A stretch of DNA of 64,000 bases from the NCBI GenBank assembly GCA_002368545.1, contig MTSC01000001.1, positions 559,018 through 623,017 of the forward strand, in the 5' to 3' direction. The stretch's first letter is position 1. The number at the start of each line of letters is the position of its first letter. Below, in pieces: positions 32,801-41,588 of the stretch. The notes under the pieces were generated by a model, which saw only the letters and a list, made by a program, of their open reading frames with translations, was not told the origin of the DNA and ran no database searches. The position numbers and the translations under genes are program-made. This DNA comes from Ramichloridium luteum. Taxonomy: Eukaryota > Ascomycota > Dothideomycetes > Mycosphaerellales > Dissoconiaceae.

Positions 32801-33664
32801 AAGTGTATTTTTTTTCTCGGCCGTGTAAGCAACAGGAGGATAGCCCTGGGATGCATAAGGGGCCAATTCGGCGAGCTGCTTGACAGTGTAGCCGAGCTTC
32901 TGCAAGCCGTATCCTGGAATCATGATGTAGATGTCACCGTCCTGACTTGGCTCGACGATGAACATGGGATCATCTCGGCCTGCTTCCGGATCGACCTCTT
33001 CGCCATCTGTGAAGGTGATCGTGGTCTCACCGTCGGCCGGCGACGGATGGCGATGGTTGACAATCTCAACCATCTCGCGATCGACCTCGAGGGTCCAACG
33101 CGGGGCGCCGTTACGGCGATCACGCGCGTGTAGTTTCCCGTCCACCGTCGCCAGGAGCATAATGTCCTCGACTTGCCAATCCTGCAGAGACCGAGCCGGT
33201 CGTCGCGAGGTCAAACCCGCGCTACTAGAAGCCGGAGATTTCGCAGCAGGAGGTGCTCGAACAGCCGGCACATTGCCGACCGGAGACACAGTCGCAAGGG
33301 CGCGCTGGTTGACTGGGGTAGTCCGCGCATTGTATTTTTTGTTTGGGGGAGTATAGTGAACGTCTTCTTCGGGAACTCGGTCCCGCTGTTGTTGAGAATG
33401 TTGGTAGTGTGCCGCGGCGGCAGCAACAGGGTGAACGGCACTCTTATCGCCATCTCGGGTGTGAAGCGAGTCCGCGGCGGCCACACGCCATCGTTGCTCG
33501 GAAGCGGCAGCGGACTTGGCGATCCGATCGTCTTGGTCGGTATATCCTCCAGCCCGGTACGCTGGCTGCTGCTGCAGAGCAGCCAGGGCAGCGGGCACGA
33601 GGAGACTCAAGAAGAGGACATCACGGATGCGGACGGTAGCACCGGGAGGTCGTCTGGACTGCAT
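29852..33664 (-). CDS. IRE1: IRE1 kinase/endoribonuclease of the unfolded protein response
   Basis: A single uninterrupted frame of 1270 residues. Family knowledge: Ire1 senses unfolded proteins in the ER lumen and splices HAC1/hacA mRNA. A hydrophobic signal segment (DVLFLSLLVPAALAAL, about 14-29) is followed by a roughly 130-residue low-complexity luminal leader, then the beta-propeller-like sensor (DIMLLATVDGKLHARDRRNG, LYTVDAATGNILKSFSS, YVYSKFDGTVFGMDL). One membrane helix lies near 585-603 (FVAAVLTAVLIAAGLFY). A Lys-rich linker precedes the kinase: glycine loop VIGQGGCGTM near 782, catalytic HRDIKPQN near 914 and ISDFGLGK near 942. Gly/Asn-rich insertions sit after the activation loop and before helix H. 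The KEN ribonuclease domain (about 1121-1268) includes KYSGNRLLDLLRALRNKKNHYEDMP. All catalytic motifs are intact. Confidence 0.96.
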   Translation of the reverse strand: MQSRRPPGATVRIRDVLFLSLLVPAALAALQQQPAYRAGGYTDQDDRIAKSAAASEQRWRVAAADSLHTRDGDKSAVHPVAAAAAHYQHSQQQRDRVPEEDVHYTPPNKKYNARTTPVNQRALATVSPVGNVPAVRAPPAAKSPASSSAGLTSRRPARSLQDWQVEDIMLLATVDGKLHARDRRNGAPRWTLEVDREMVEIVNHRHPSPADGETTITFTDGEEVDPEAGRDDPMFIVEPSQDGDIYIMIPGYGLQKLGYTVKQLAELAPYASQGYPPVAYTAEKKNTLYTVDAATGNILKSFSSAGSIVNEDRSCRRVSPFDSLDEKECDPIGTLTLGRTEYTIGIQDRNTGEPLNTIRYFEWGPNNHDIDLRNAYTATLDHRYVYSKFDGTVFGMDLAERTRAAAAPNGKALYRHKFPSPVVRVFDVVREAGEDAVAELAAGGDAALVVLPQPKGHHVLGDRSRNGGQDDDSLESVFVNCTESGHWYALSESTYPMVTTGAADAKYHGGGDHLLPAVARHRDEFTGVHHLSANRGPVDPRTPLLDGSELRTIESPPRLPEDYEDDSRALPPLTGASRDAVLSARFVAAVLTAVLIAAGLFYRKPLGIPAWAQALKLPGNSDTAGTAVDGKVLTTSNTSSEKAANAGATMVRDAEPAVETVFANDTTPPSSPPQVRFAESTKDAVTDGEREAESDDETAKDGAEPKKRKATRGKRGGRKQKEKQQAQAEAKAKRSGQATGSSPPPGGEIGTTEIISVADSENLEATAGHPLQINSLVIHTDKVIGQGGCGTMVFEGSWEGKAVAVKRMLSQYYELASQEVHFLQQSYHANVVRYFCQQKDNHFLYIAVELCQASLFEVWEADGANAGIGATNHRAKDPARVAQLQSLKLALQRDMRTALRQLAAGLCHLHTLRIIHRDIKPQNILVAYPLPPAKPGAIRLVISDFGLGKNLPENVSTLVDPTGNAGTSGWKAPELISQPREDAKVSSNSVQSTGDGANGNGGNVAAGVKRAADIFSLGCLFFWALTDGVHPFEDENGFMQMREVNIKRGKKNMAALAQWGGGSGSGCNDGVSTVGNGNNAGTTPSADGDASEALHLIAAMLAHQPEDRPTARQVLHHPYFWAPDRRLAFLCDCSDHFEREPRGTYEDGYAGDSYALRLLEARAPDVIGGSGHDGDFLARLDRMFVDTLGKQRKYSGNRLLDLLRALRNKKNHYEDMPYEVQRRVGALPGGYLEYWTRRFPRLLVVCFDVVREAELEESDRFRKYFEGDDG

Positions 33665-35382
33665 ATTGCCATGGGCAAACAGCGGCAGTTCCTAGACGAA
33701 CAAAGGTATGCCTTGCCGGAGCAGATTTGAGGAATGGTGATGTCTCGGATGACAACGTTGTGATATATCTTTTTCTTTCCAATAGTCCTGCGGGAGAGAC
33801 TTCGAGAGCGGAGGCTTGATCTCGTCGTTAACCTGAAACAATCGCAAAAGACCTCGCCCCGTCAGATGTTGACCGCTCATGCAAGCAGGAAAGTCCAGCT
33901 CCGGGGACTTTGTGACGAGATTGTGAGACGAACGAAGCGTGTGAAGAGAGCAGCGAATGTGGGCGGCGACGTTAATGTCGCGCACCACTTTGGCTGGGTT
34001 CCCCTCGAAACGCACGGCTGAAACGCGTCGAGGCAAAGCTGCCGGCCGTAACGACGATGACCGACCAGCTGGGAGCAGGAGGGACGGCGGGAACGACGGT
34101 AGTCACCGTGCCTCCTGGCGTCGGTTGCAGCGGGTCTGATGTGCGGATGGGTCCACGAAGGTAGCGATAATAATGAAGGCGGTGGTGTCGTAGTCGTATG
34201 GATGGTGGTGGTGGTAAGTGTGGACGTCCCTTGCGGCGCTGAGGAGAAAGATGCCCAGCCAGTGTTGTCACCCAGTTCTGGCCCGGCCAGGGATTATTCT
34301 TGGTGGGCGATCAGCGCGGCTTCCCCGACCCTGACTGACGACGACGTCGGTGGAGTGAGCTTGCAGCTTCTCGTGGCAGAAGATGCATTCACTGGCACGA
34401 CTACGCGTGGAACCCCGCAGAAGATACTGTCTCCACCTACACACATTGTTTCGCTTCAGACATTTCAAGCATGAGGCGCAAATACTGATCCATCGCTTGC
34501 TGTGCCCATGCAATCTTTCTGGACGCTTTCTTTGTGTTTCGACGCCTCCTTCGCCAGTCGGGAGGGGAACCAGTCTACGCTTACCCGGTTCTCCGTGGGA
34601 AACCTCGTATGTATCCGTCTGAATTTGAACCAGACGGAATGATGAGATTCTGTGGCCGCAATCGTAGCCGCCATTGCTCGATTCCACCAAAAGACAAATC
34701 CTTAACTATGCCATATGATTAGAAGACCATCACGAGTGAGGTCACTCGTTGAACGAATTCTCACTATCGGAGCTCCCGGCACCTGGTAGCCACGCTAGCA
34801 GACTATCCGTGCATGTTTTCGAGCGATCAGGGTTTAGCATATGCGGGTCCATATAGAATCTCCGATGCGATCCCGCCTCGCCTGAGCGGTATCGCGCCTT
34901 AGCGATACCAACAGCACCAATGTTCAATCATACGGGCTCGGGAGAGTGGAGAGTGGCTTGCAGTGAATCATGGGAGGCATTAATGCAACACAGGTTACAG
35001 CCAGCCACGTGCCAGCCAACCAGAATCAGCGCTATAGTCAGAATCCTCAACGGTGAGCTATACCAAATGACGGGACATTAAAAAAGTTCCAGTTATACAG
35101 CCGTGGAGACAAGAACCGTTGTACACGCGACAGCAGCATCCATTGAATTTTGTTCTTAGCCTGCAATTGACGCCCTGCGCGTTCATAATCAAGGCAATTG
35201 CTGCGTTGAGTTTCCTCACTTGTACTCGTTGATAATCACCCTAGTCAAGCCTGGCGCAATCACCTACACCAACGACGACGAACATTGATCTCCTTCAGCC
35301 TACTCGCCACCACCTCGTTTACAACAATGTATCGATCATAGATCAGTGACGGCGACCTGTACTACCACTCGGAGCGCCAAAC
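33665..35382. other. 1.7-kb divergent region between IRE1 and RSM22
   Basis: This holds the IRE1 and RSM22 promoters and probably long leaders. Short frames exist on both strands, including one with a Cys-rich stretch (34268-34690, minus), but none has enough support to call. Confidence 0.45.
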
Positions 35383-37920
35383 ATGTTTCACTTGCGTTCG
35401 ACACTCCTTCAGCCAATCGCCAGCCCTGTCGCCACCACTGGAATACCTGCTAGCAATCTTCCTACGGCTTGCGCGCGGTGCCGTTTAAAGGCCATTCGCG
35501 ACATAATGGCATTTCGTGCTGGTCGACAAGAGGTGGTCGGAATCACGAGGACGATGATGACAAGTTCCGCAGGCCGGACAGGAGTAATGAGCGCGCACCG
35601 GAGAATGCAGACTTTGGGACAGACAGCTCGTTTAGAAGCAGGGGGCAGGAGGGAGTTCAGCCGGGGGCCAGTGCTTCTCAAGAGGAATAGAGGTGCTGTC
35701 AGGTCATCGCGAGCCGATGGAATACAAACCTCTGGGAGAAGTGAAGAAGCGAACGGGGGATTACGACAGGGGGAGGAAGAGGATGGTTTCGACCTTGAGG
35801 CAGCGTTGCTGGAAGCATCTCGACAGATGGAGGAGGGAAATAGTGGGGAAGTGGAATACGATGCAGATGCCGAGTATATCTCCAACCCAGATGAACACAT
35901 TTCTAATCCCGCCCGCAATCGGTCCACGGTCTCTGACGACGGCGAGGATGTACCCTACGAACGGATTCACCCCCTTACTCGCGCGAATCGCTTCGCTACC
36001 TCGCCTTCCACTCTCGAAGTTCCACTTCGCGAACCGTTGGAGGCTCTGGTGACCAAGTCGACTGCTCAACATGTCGAAGCCGCTCTGCGCGTCTTCGGCG
36101 GACCCGGTCTTCCCTGGAGTACCTCGACAAGCGCTCGCAGCGCTGGCCTGGACAATCAAAAGGCTATCCCTCTGACTGCTGCCCAGGACTCGATGCGACC
36201 AAGTGAAGCAGAGCTGTTCATGAGCGTACTATTCCCTGGGATCTGGGCCAGTGCGATGGGTGCTCTCGTGGAGACGAGAAAGAGACTGGGAACAACGTGG
36301 GCAGAGGAGTGTGTTCGGAAGGCAGAGGCTGGGGAGCTACGGATTCTTGATGCTGGTGGCGCTGGTGCCGGTGTCTCTGCAGTCCGGGAAGTGCTACGGG
36401 CAGAGTGGGAGCGAATGCATGAAGAGCAAGATCCCGCTTCGAGTATGTACGTGGCTGAAGCGGATGGGAAGCTCGGCGGCGCAGGAATCGCACCACCCTT
36501 AGGACAGGCCACTGTGCTCACGGCTTCCGACACGCTCCGCCATGCGGCTAGCACGCTGCTCGAGAATACCACATTCGTGCCGCGCCTACCAGACTATTTG
36601 CACGCATCCGAGCAGGCATTGAAGGGCAAGTTCGACATTATCATTGCACCGCACTCACTGTGGTCGATTCACAATGACCACCTTCGTAAGGCTCATGTGC
36701 TCAATCTCTGGAGTCTGTTGAAGGAGTCTGGCGGTGTGCTTGTCCTTATCGAAAAGGGCGTTGCCCGGGGATTCGAGGCTATCGCTGGTGCCCGCGACAT
36801 GCTTCTTAACCATCGCATCGCGTCACCGGCGACCGAAACTGCAGACTTCACTGAGGAATCAGAAGCGGCTGCTCCACTCCACCCCTCCCCTCGAGATGAA
36901 ACAAAAGAAAAGGGGATGATCATCGCGCCTTGCACCAACCACGTCGCTTGTCCGCTCTACGCTCGCAAGGGCATCGTCCCTGGCCGACGAGAGATTTGCG
37001 CAATGCCACAAAGATACCACCGTCCAAACTCCATTCAAAAGATTTTCACTTCTGGCCTGAAAGGTGGCAGCGGCAAAAACCACGAAGACGTTCGCTTCTC
37101 TTATCTCAGCGTCATGCGCGGCCGAGATTTGCGCGATCAGCCCTTCGTTGCTGCCAATGGCGATGCCAGCGAGGACGGCGTCGTGACGCAGGGCATTGAG
37201 GCAACGGCGCGTGCTTTCGCAGGCTACGACGTACCCGCTCGACCTCATGGCAAGTCCTCCGTATCTGCTCCCGACCCACATTCCCTTTCCCTTCCTCGCG
37301 CAGTCTTCCCGCCCCTCAAGCGAACTGGCCACGTCATTCTCGACCTCTGCACCCCTGCCGGCACTCTCGAGCGCTGGACTGTTCCGCGCAGCTTCTCCCG
37401 CCGGGCCTTCGGCGACGCACGCAAGAGCAGCTGGGGCGATCTATGGGCGCTCGGCGCCAAGACCCGCGTGATGCGGAATCTCAAGAACTCCGGCAAGGTG
37501 CTTGCGTCGACGAAGGCCGCATCGGATGCGTCTGTCGACGTGGTACAAGGTGAGCAGGACAACGGGCCGGAAGGGAAATACAAGGGCGAGAAAGGCTACC
37601 GGGGCGCGGTGAAGCAGAAGCACAAGAAGCCTGCGCGATCACGAAAACAACAAGAGCAGCAGGATTATAGTGTGGAAGATGATGCGATTATGGACGTGTT
37701 TGATCTGGAGCATGGACAGGATGAGAACTCGCCTGAGCAGATGCTGAGGCAGAAGCGGAAACTGGCGCGCGGCGAGCGCGAGGTCGGGTATGAAGATGAA
37801 GGAGGCCGGAAAGGACAAATCCGGAAGGGCTGGGTGAAGGGCATTCGGGAAAAGCGCGATAAGAAGGGTGGTAGCAGCACGCGGGTGCGCAAGGGAGAAG
37901 ATGAAGATGGGGACTTATGA
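35383..37920 (+). CDS. RSM22: RSM22/METTL17 mitoribosome assembly protein
   Basis: A single exon of 845 residues. Family knowledge: Rsm22/METTL17 is a methyltransferase-like factor of the mitochondrial small ribosomal subunit that carries an iron-sulfur cluster. The N-terminus is basic and Ser/Thr-rich, consistent with import. The methyltransferase-like core includes LRILDAGGAGAGVSAVREVL, FDIIIAPHSLWSIHNDHLRK and LNLWSLLKESGGVLVLIEKG. The Cys motif follows: APCTNHVACPLY near 514-525, then REICAMPQRYHRP near 540. FSYLSVMRG is the usual next block. The last 130 residues are strongly basic and alternate Lys/Arg with Gly and Glu. This tail is longer than needed for the fold and could bind rRNA. 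The motif I glycines are partly kept, so catalytic activity is uncertain. Confidence 0.9.
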   Translation: MFHLRSTLLQPIASPVATTGIPASNLPTACARCRLKAIRDIMAFRAGRQEVVGITRTMMTSSAGRTGVMSAHRRMQTLGQTARLEAGGRREFSRGPVLLKRNRGAVRSSRADGIQTSGRSEEANGGLRQGEEEDGFDLEAALLEASRQMEEGNSGEVEYDADAEYISNPDEHISNPARNRSTVSDDGEDVPYERIHPLTRANRFATSPSTLEVPLREPLEALVTKSTAQHVEAALRVFGGPGLPWSTSTSARSAGLDNQKAIPLTAAQDSMRPSEAELFMSVLFPGIWASAMGALVETRKRLGTTWAEECVRKAEAGELRILDAGGAGAGVSAVREVLRAEWERMHEEQDPASSMYVAEADGKLGGAGIAPPLGQATVLTASDTLRHAASTLLENTTFVPRLPDYLHASEQALKGKFDIIIAPHSLWSIHNDHLRKAHVLNLWSLLKESGGVLVLIEKGVARGFEAIAGARDMLLNHRIASPATETADFTEESEAAAPLHPSPRDETKEKGMIIAPCTNHVACPLYARKGIVPGRREICAMPQRYHRPNSIQKIFTSGLKGGSGKNHEDVRFSYLSVMRGRDLRDQPFVAANGDASEDGVVTQGIEATARAFAGYDVPARPHGKSSVSAPDPHSLSLPRAVFPPLKRTGHVILDLCTPAGTLERWTVPRSFSRRAFGDARKSSWGDLWALGAKTRVMRNLKNSGKVLASTKAASDASVDVVQGEQDNGPEGKYKGEKGYRGAVKQKHKKPARSRKQQEQQDYSVEDDAIMDVFDLEHGQDENSPEQMLRQKRKLARGEREVGYEDEGGRKGQIRKGWVKGIREKRDKKGGSSTRVRKGEDEDGDL

Positions 37921-38517
37921 ACAAGTCGACTCTCAGGAACCTCGATATTTGTATTACTAGCTGGCATTGCCAGGTGTGACCGAGATGTTAGAATTTCTAC
38001 TCATCCGACATGTATTATCACGATACTGGACAAATGTGCCCAAGCCATGATTACCAAGACATGCACATCGCTGTATCATGTGAGGAAACTCCGAAGGCAT
38101 GATACCATCCTGATGCAATCGTGCAAGTGAGAACGGAGAGATTTGACAATAATGCGACTTAATTTTACCCCAAATTACTCCGGCTCGTCGTTCTGTCTAG
38201 TTTTCTGGTGTCAATACGACTGCGGTGAACTCGTCTTCAGATCTACTGGCAAAATCTCGGCATTGGCTCGGGCGCTGCGGGATCTAGGTCACAGCCAGCT
38301 CACCTCCAATGATGACCGCTTGAAGCACCATATTAAGCTCATGGCATGCATTGCATTGCATCAATTTAACTTTCCACAACATTGGTCATAGATGCACGTC
38401 ACCTTGTCGCCGAAATATACGACCTCGAAATCGCTTCGATCCTTCTGATGGTCGCGAACCTCGCCTTCCCTCTATTGTGCTCCCTTCCCAGGACCATCCT
38501 CAGACACTCGCGTCATC
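37921..38517. other. intergenic region upstream of the LYR protein gene
   Basis: About 600 bp between two plus-strand genes, containing the LYR protein promoter. Nothing else recognised. Confidence 0.5.
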
Positions 38518-39088
38518 ATGTCTGCGTCTTCGCCACTGCGACACGAAGTCATTCGTATTTACAAAGGTGAGGCTATTTTGCTAGAACCTGAATTACCGTT
38601 TCTCTTTCGGAACAAAACCTGGGCATCAGCTGATGCGTTCTGCCCTCGAAACAGAGCTGCTCTACATGGGTCGCGAGTATCCTCTCGGATACGACTACTT
38701 TCGGCCCCGCCTACACAAGGCCTTTTCGAAAAACGCGAACCTCCGCGACGAGGAGCAGATCCGCAAGGCGATCGCTCAAGCGGAGTATGTCAAGAAAGGT
38801 ACGAAAAATTACCATCAAATGAACACACAAAAGTGAACGCAACAGGAATGGATTTGGTCATGAAGTAGAATGCTCGCTAACATGAAACGTCGTTCCGTCC
38901 GCCGCTGCAGAAATTGAAGCACTGTAAGTCTCGCTTGCTATGAACACACACATTCCCTCCTCTCCTTCGACGGAAGGTAGAGTGGGAGGAAGCAGAATAA
39001 GAAGTCGTAACTAAACGCGGTTCGTAATCGTAGGTATTACCTCAAACGCTATCGCGCACTCAAACAGCGATATGAGAAGCCCACATGA
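38518..39088 (+). CDS. LYRM5/ETFRF1-type LYR-motif protein
   Basis: Four small exons (38518-38566, 38655-38798, 38911-38923, 39034-39088; the third only 13 nt) join to 86 residues. Family knowledge: LYR proteins are mitochondrial assembly factors that bind acyl carrier protein; LYRM5 removes flavin from electron-transfer flavoprotein. The sequence begins MSASSPLRHEVIRIYKELLY, continues MGREYPLGYDYFRPRLHKAF, then IRKAIAQAEYVKKEIEALYY and LKRYRALKQRYEKPT. That order, length and the terminal RYRALKQRY fit LYRM5 better than other LYR members. The usual Leu-Tyr-Arg triplet is represented by IYK. The gene ends only 38 bp from the convergent methyltransferase gene. Confidence 0.87.
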
Positions 39089-39126
39089 AGCGGGCTCGAT
39101 TGGGTGGCATACAAATGCTGTGCAGC

Positions 39127-40878
39127 TTAATATGCCACCGGGCGTTTCGTTGCCCACCAGGCACCCATTTCGAGCGACTCGCCGTCCAAGGGGTTGTTGT
39201 CATCCTTGGTCAAGCTCGTCATCATTGAGGCCCACCAATTGCCCCACTCCTCGGTGTTCTTGCCGCTGACCTCGCGGAGAAACGGTTCTAAGCCCTCAAT
39301 CATCTGTAGAACAGTCATGAGAGCGGTCTGGCGAAGAGCACGCTGCTCCTCGGTCAGCTGCTGGTCGGCAAGCCGACCCTTGGCACGAGAGCCTGTTGAC
39401 ATGGGCGAGTCGTGTACATCGCCACTGTTACTGCGCGAGCTGCCGCGCTCCCACGAAGCTTCACTCAATGGAATGGCGACACGACGCGAGCCCACAGCGC
39501 ACAGGCCCGGCTCTTGGGTGAGCAACTGTCCGATCCGTACACATGGTGTAGCCGTCAACTTGCGGCGGTCCAAGGCTTCGATAATCCAAGCATTTGCTTG
39601 CCGGAGGTACTTGTTCTGAGTGGGGGCAAAGGGCGTTCCGGGAGCGACGCAGTAAGTCGCACTGCGAGCGGCATCGTCCCGCTCGCGCAGATCCCGCGTC
39701 GGCGCCGGAGGGGGGTGTGGCGCCAGGGTACGAATGATATGGTCGGACTCCCATACTTCAATGGTACCACCATCGCGGAGGACCCGCAGACATTCATCCA
39801 GAAGCTGTTGATACGGTGCACCGAATGGCAGCGCCATGCTCATGTCTTTCACCATGACCAAGTCGAAGGCGCCGTCATCAAAGGGCAGGGGCGTACGCCG
39901 AATGTCGTGCTGTACAAAGCGGAAATTCATCCCGGAGCGACCCAGATCCGGCGCGAGCGGTGCAAGATCAAGACCAGTGAAGGAGAGATTGCGCGCGCCG
40001 CGTGCGCGGCCCAAGTAGTCATGACACATGGCAGTCCAGTAGCCAGAACCACAACCCAGCTCGAGTACACGGACTGGCGTTGACGCGGGACATGCATCTT
40101 CTACAACGTGCGGCGCACATACGGCCCGGCCGAAGACGCGACAGCCGAGGAGTGTGCGGAGGTTCTGCCGCTGCAGTTCTGACAGGTCACAAGGGAGGGG
40201 ATAGGGGACGTCGCGTAGATATCGCCGACCATCGCGGCATTCGAATGGATTCCGCAGGAGTGCAGCATGATGTTGATCGGGAAGTGGTGTCGTGCCTGTC
40301 GCAGGCCACGTCCCGGCGAGGGCCATCCGGTGGGTAAGAGTATCGCCTGCCGGTTGTTCGTCCTCCTTCCGATCGTCGGGGCGACCGCCGGACAGTGTAC
40401 TATTGAGTGATCCTTCGCGACTGCGTTGGGGTTGCCGCTGAGATTGCTGAGAATCAGAATATGAATGTTTCGAGTAGTATGGATATTGGGTGTGAGATGA
40501 AGGTGAGGTAGGAGAATATTGGTATGACGATGATTCCGAAGTTCGTCCCTTGATGGATCGCCAGTCCGAGGTCGTAGTGCCCGTTGAGCCGGAGCTTGAA
40601 ACCGTGCGTCCGGAGGAGTGCCCCGCCGACGCCGTTGCCGTAGCCGTTGCAGCGCCCGTTGTCGCCGCTATTATGCTCGCTGTTGAGGTCGACGGCGCCG
40701 TCTGCGCGCGCTGCAGTTGGAATGGCGATCCAAAATCTTGCGAGCCGCCGACCTTCGCGATACCACCGCTGCCGCCACCGCGGCGGTGTGCGGCCAACTG
40801 CGCCAGTCGCGCCTGCACATGGGCCTCCCGCGCCGAGCTGCGTGCCGAATGCGACGCATACCCGAACCCGTCTGCCAT
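39127..40878 (-). CDS. SAM-dependent methyltransferase with long disordered N-terminus
   Basis: A single exon of 583 residues. Residues 1-205 are low complexity (Ser, Thr, Gly, Gln; a poly-Ala/Thr run near 70-85; many Ser-Tyr pairs). A conserved lead-in RRYLRDVPYPLPCDLSEL precedes a class I methyltransferase. Motif I is VLELGCGSGYW (271-281), motif II TGLDLAPLAPD, then HDIRRTPLPFDDGAFDLVMV and LRVLRDGGTIEVWESDH. Inserts rich in Pro and Ser break the second half, and the C-terminus is MGAWWATKRPVAY. The substrate is unknown. I recognise it as a fungal group of hypothetical methyltransferases and assign no symbol. Its 3' end is close to that of the LYR gene. Confidence 0.82.
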   Translation of the reverse strand: MADGFGYASHSARSSAREAHVQARLAQLAAHRRGGGSGGIAKVGGSQDFGSPFQLQRAQTAPSTSTASIIAATTGAATATATASAGHSSGRTVSSSGSTGTTTSDWRSIKGRTSESSSYQYSPTSPSSHTQYPYYSKHSYSDSQQSQRQPQRSREGSLNSTLSGGRPDDRKEDEQPAGDTLTHRMALAGTWPATGTTPLPDQHHAALLRNPFECRDGRRYLRDVPYPLPCDLSELQRQNLRTLLGCRVFGRAVCAPHVVEDACPASTPVRVLELGCGSGYWTAMCHDYLGRARGARNLSFTGLDLAPLAPDLGRSGMNFRFVQHDIRRTPLPFDDGAFDLVMVKDMSMALPFGAPYQQLLDECLRVLRDGGTIEVWESDHIIRTLAPHPPPAPTRDLRERDDAARSATYCVAPGTPFAPTQNKYLRQANAWIIEALDRRKLTATPCVRIGQLLTQEPGLCAVGSRRVAIPLSEASWERGSSRSNSGDVHDSPMSTGSRAKGRLADQQLTEEQRALRQTALMTVLQMIEGLEPFLREVSGKNTEEWGNWWASMMTSLTKDDNNPLDGESLEMGAWWATKRPVAY

Positions 40879-41588
40879 CTAGGTTTCCTGTGTGCCCGCC
40901 GCCCGCGGGGGGTTCGGTTTCAGCACCAGCGCTCGCAGGCCCACCCAGCACGTGGAGGGCGCGCCCCACTCCTAGCAGCGCTCTTTGCAGTTGTGTTGGG
41001 GGGGCAGCCAGACCCCGGCTGAAACTCTCTCGCGCTCGCGCTCGCTGGGCGTGGGTCAGTCGGTCTCCAAGAACCTGGTCAGTCGCGGCGGCTTCACATG
41101 CTCAGAAGTCTAAATATTGGGAAATAACTATGAGGGTAGAAGAAGAAAAATGAGAGACGCGCTCTGCAGAATCCGAGTCCGTGCTGGCACATACAGACGC
41201 TCGGTGCGGGTCGGGAAATAAGGCGGGCGCGTGAGGTCTGCGTGCGTGAGGAGTGTCGGCATGTGTGCGCGTTGCGTGCGTTTGCGTGCATGTGTCCGGC
41301 TGTGCCTCGTTAATTATTACCCCTGGTGCCCGCATGTCTCACTTGCAAGGGCGGCTTGCACGCACTAAGGCTGGCGATGGAGGCGCTCTCGGCAGGCGTT
41401 CCGCGGGGCCAGCGGGGTGATAATGCTTGCATGAAGGATGACCTAAGCCCACGAATTGGACGGTCCAGATGCCATCTGCGGGCCATGGCTGGCGGCAAGA
41501 GCTGTAGCAAAGGACCACCAGTCGTTCGAGATCATCGCCGTCCTCTTGCTGCTTCAGGAATATATGAGCGACCGTTGAAGGCTCCAGG
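40879..41588. other. divergent promoter region, methyltransferase and PalC
   Basis: About 710 bp between divergent starts. A (TGCG/TGTG)-rich stretch lies near 41230-41300 and a GA-rich stretch near 41130-41155. No gene and no convincing PacC (GCCARG) site seen by eye. Confidence 0.45.
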
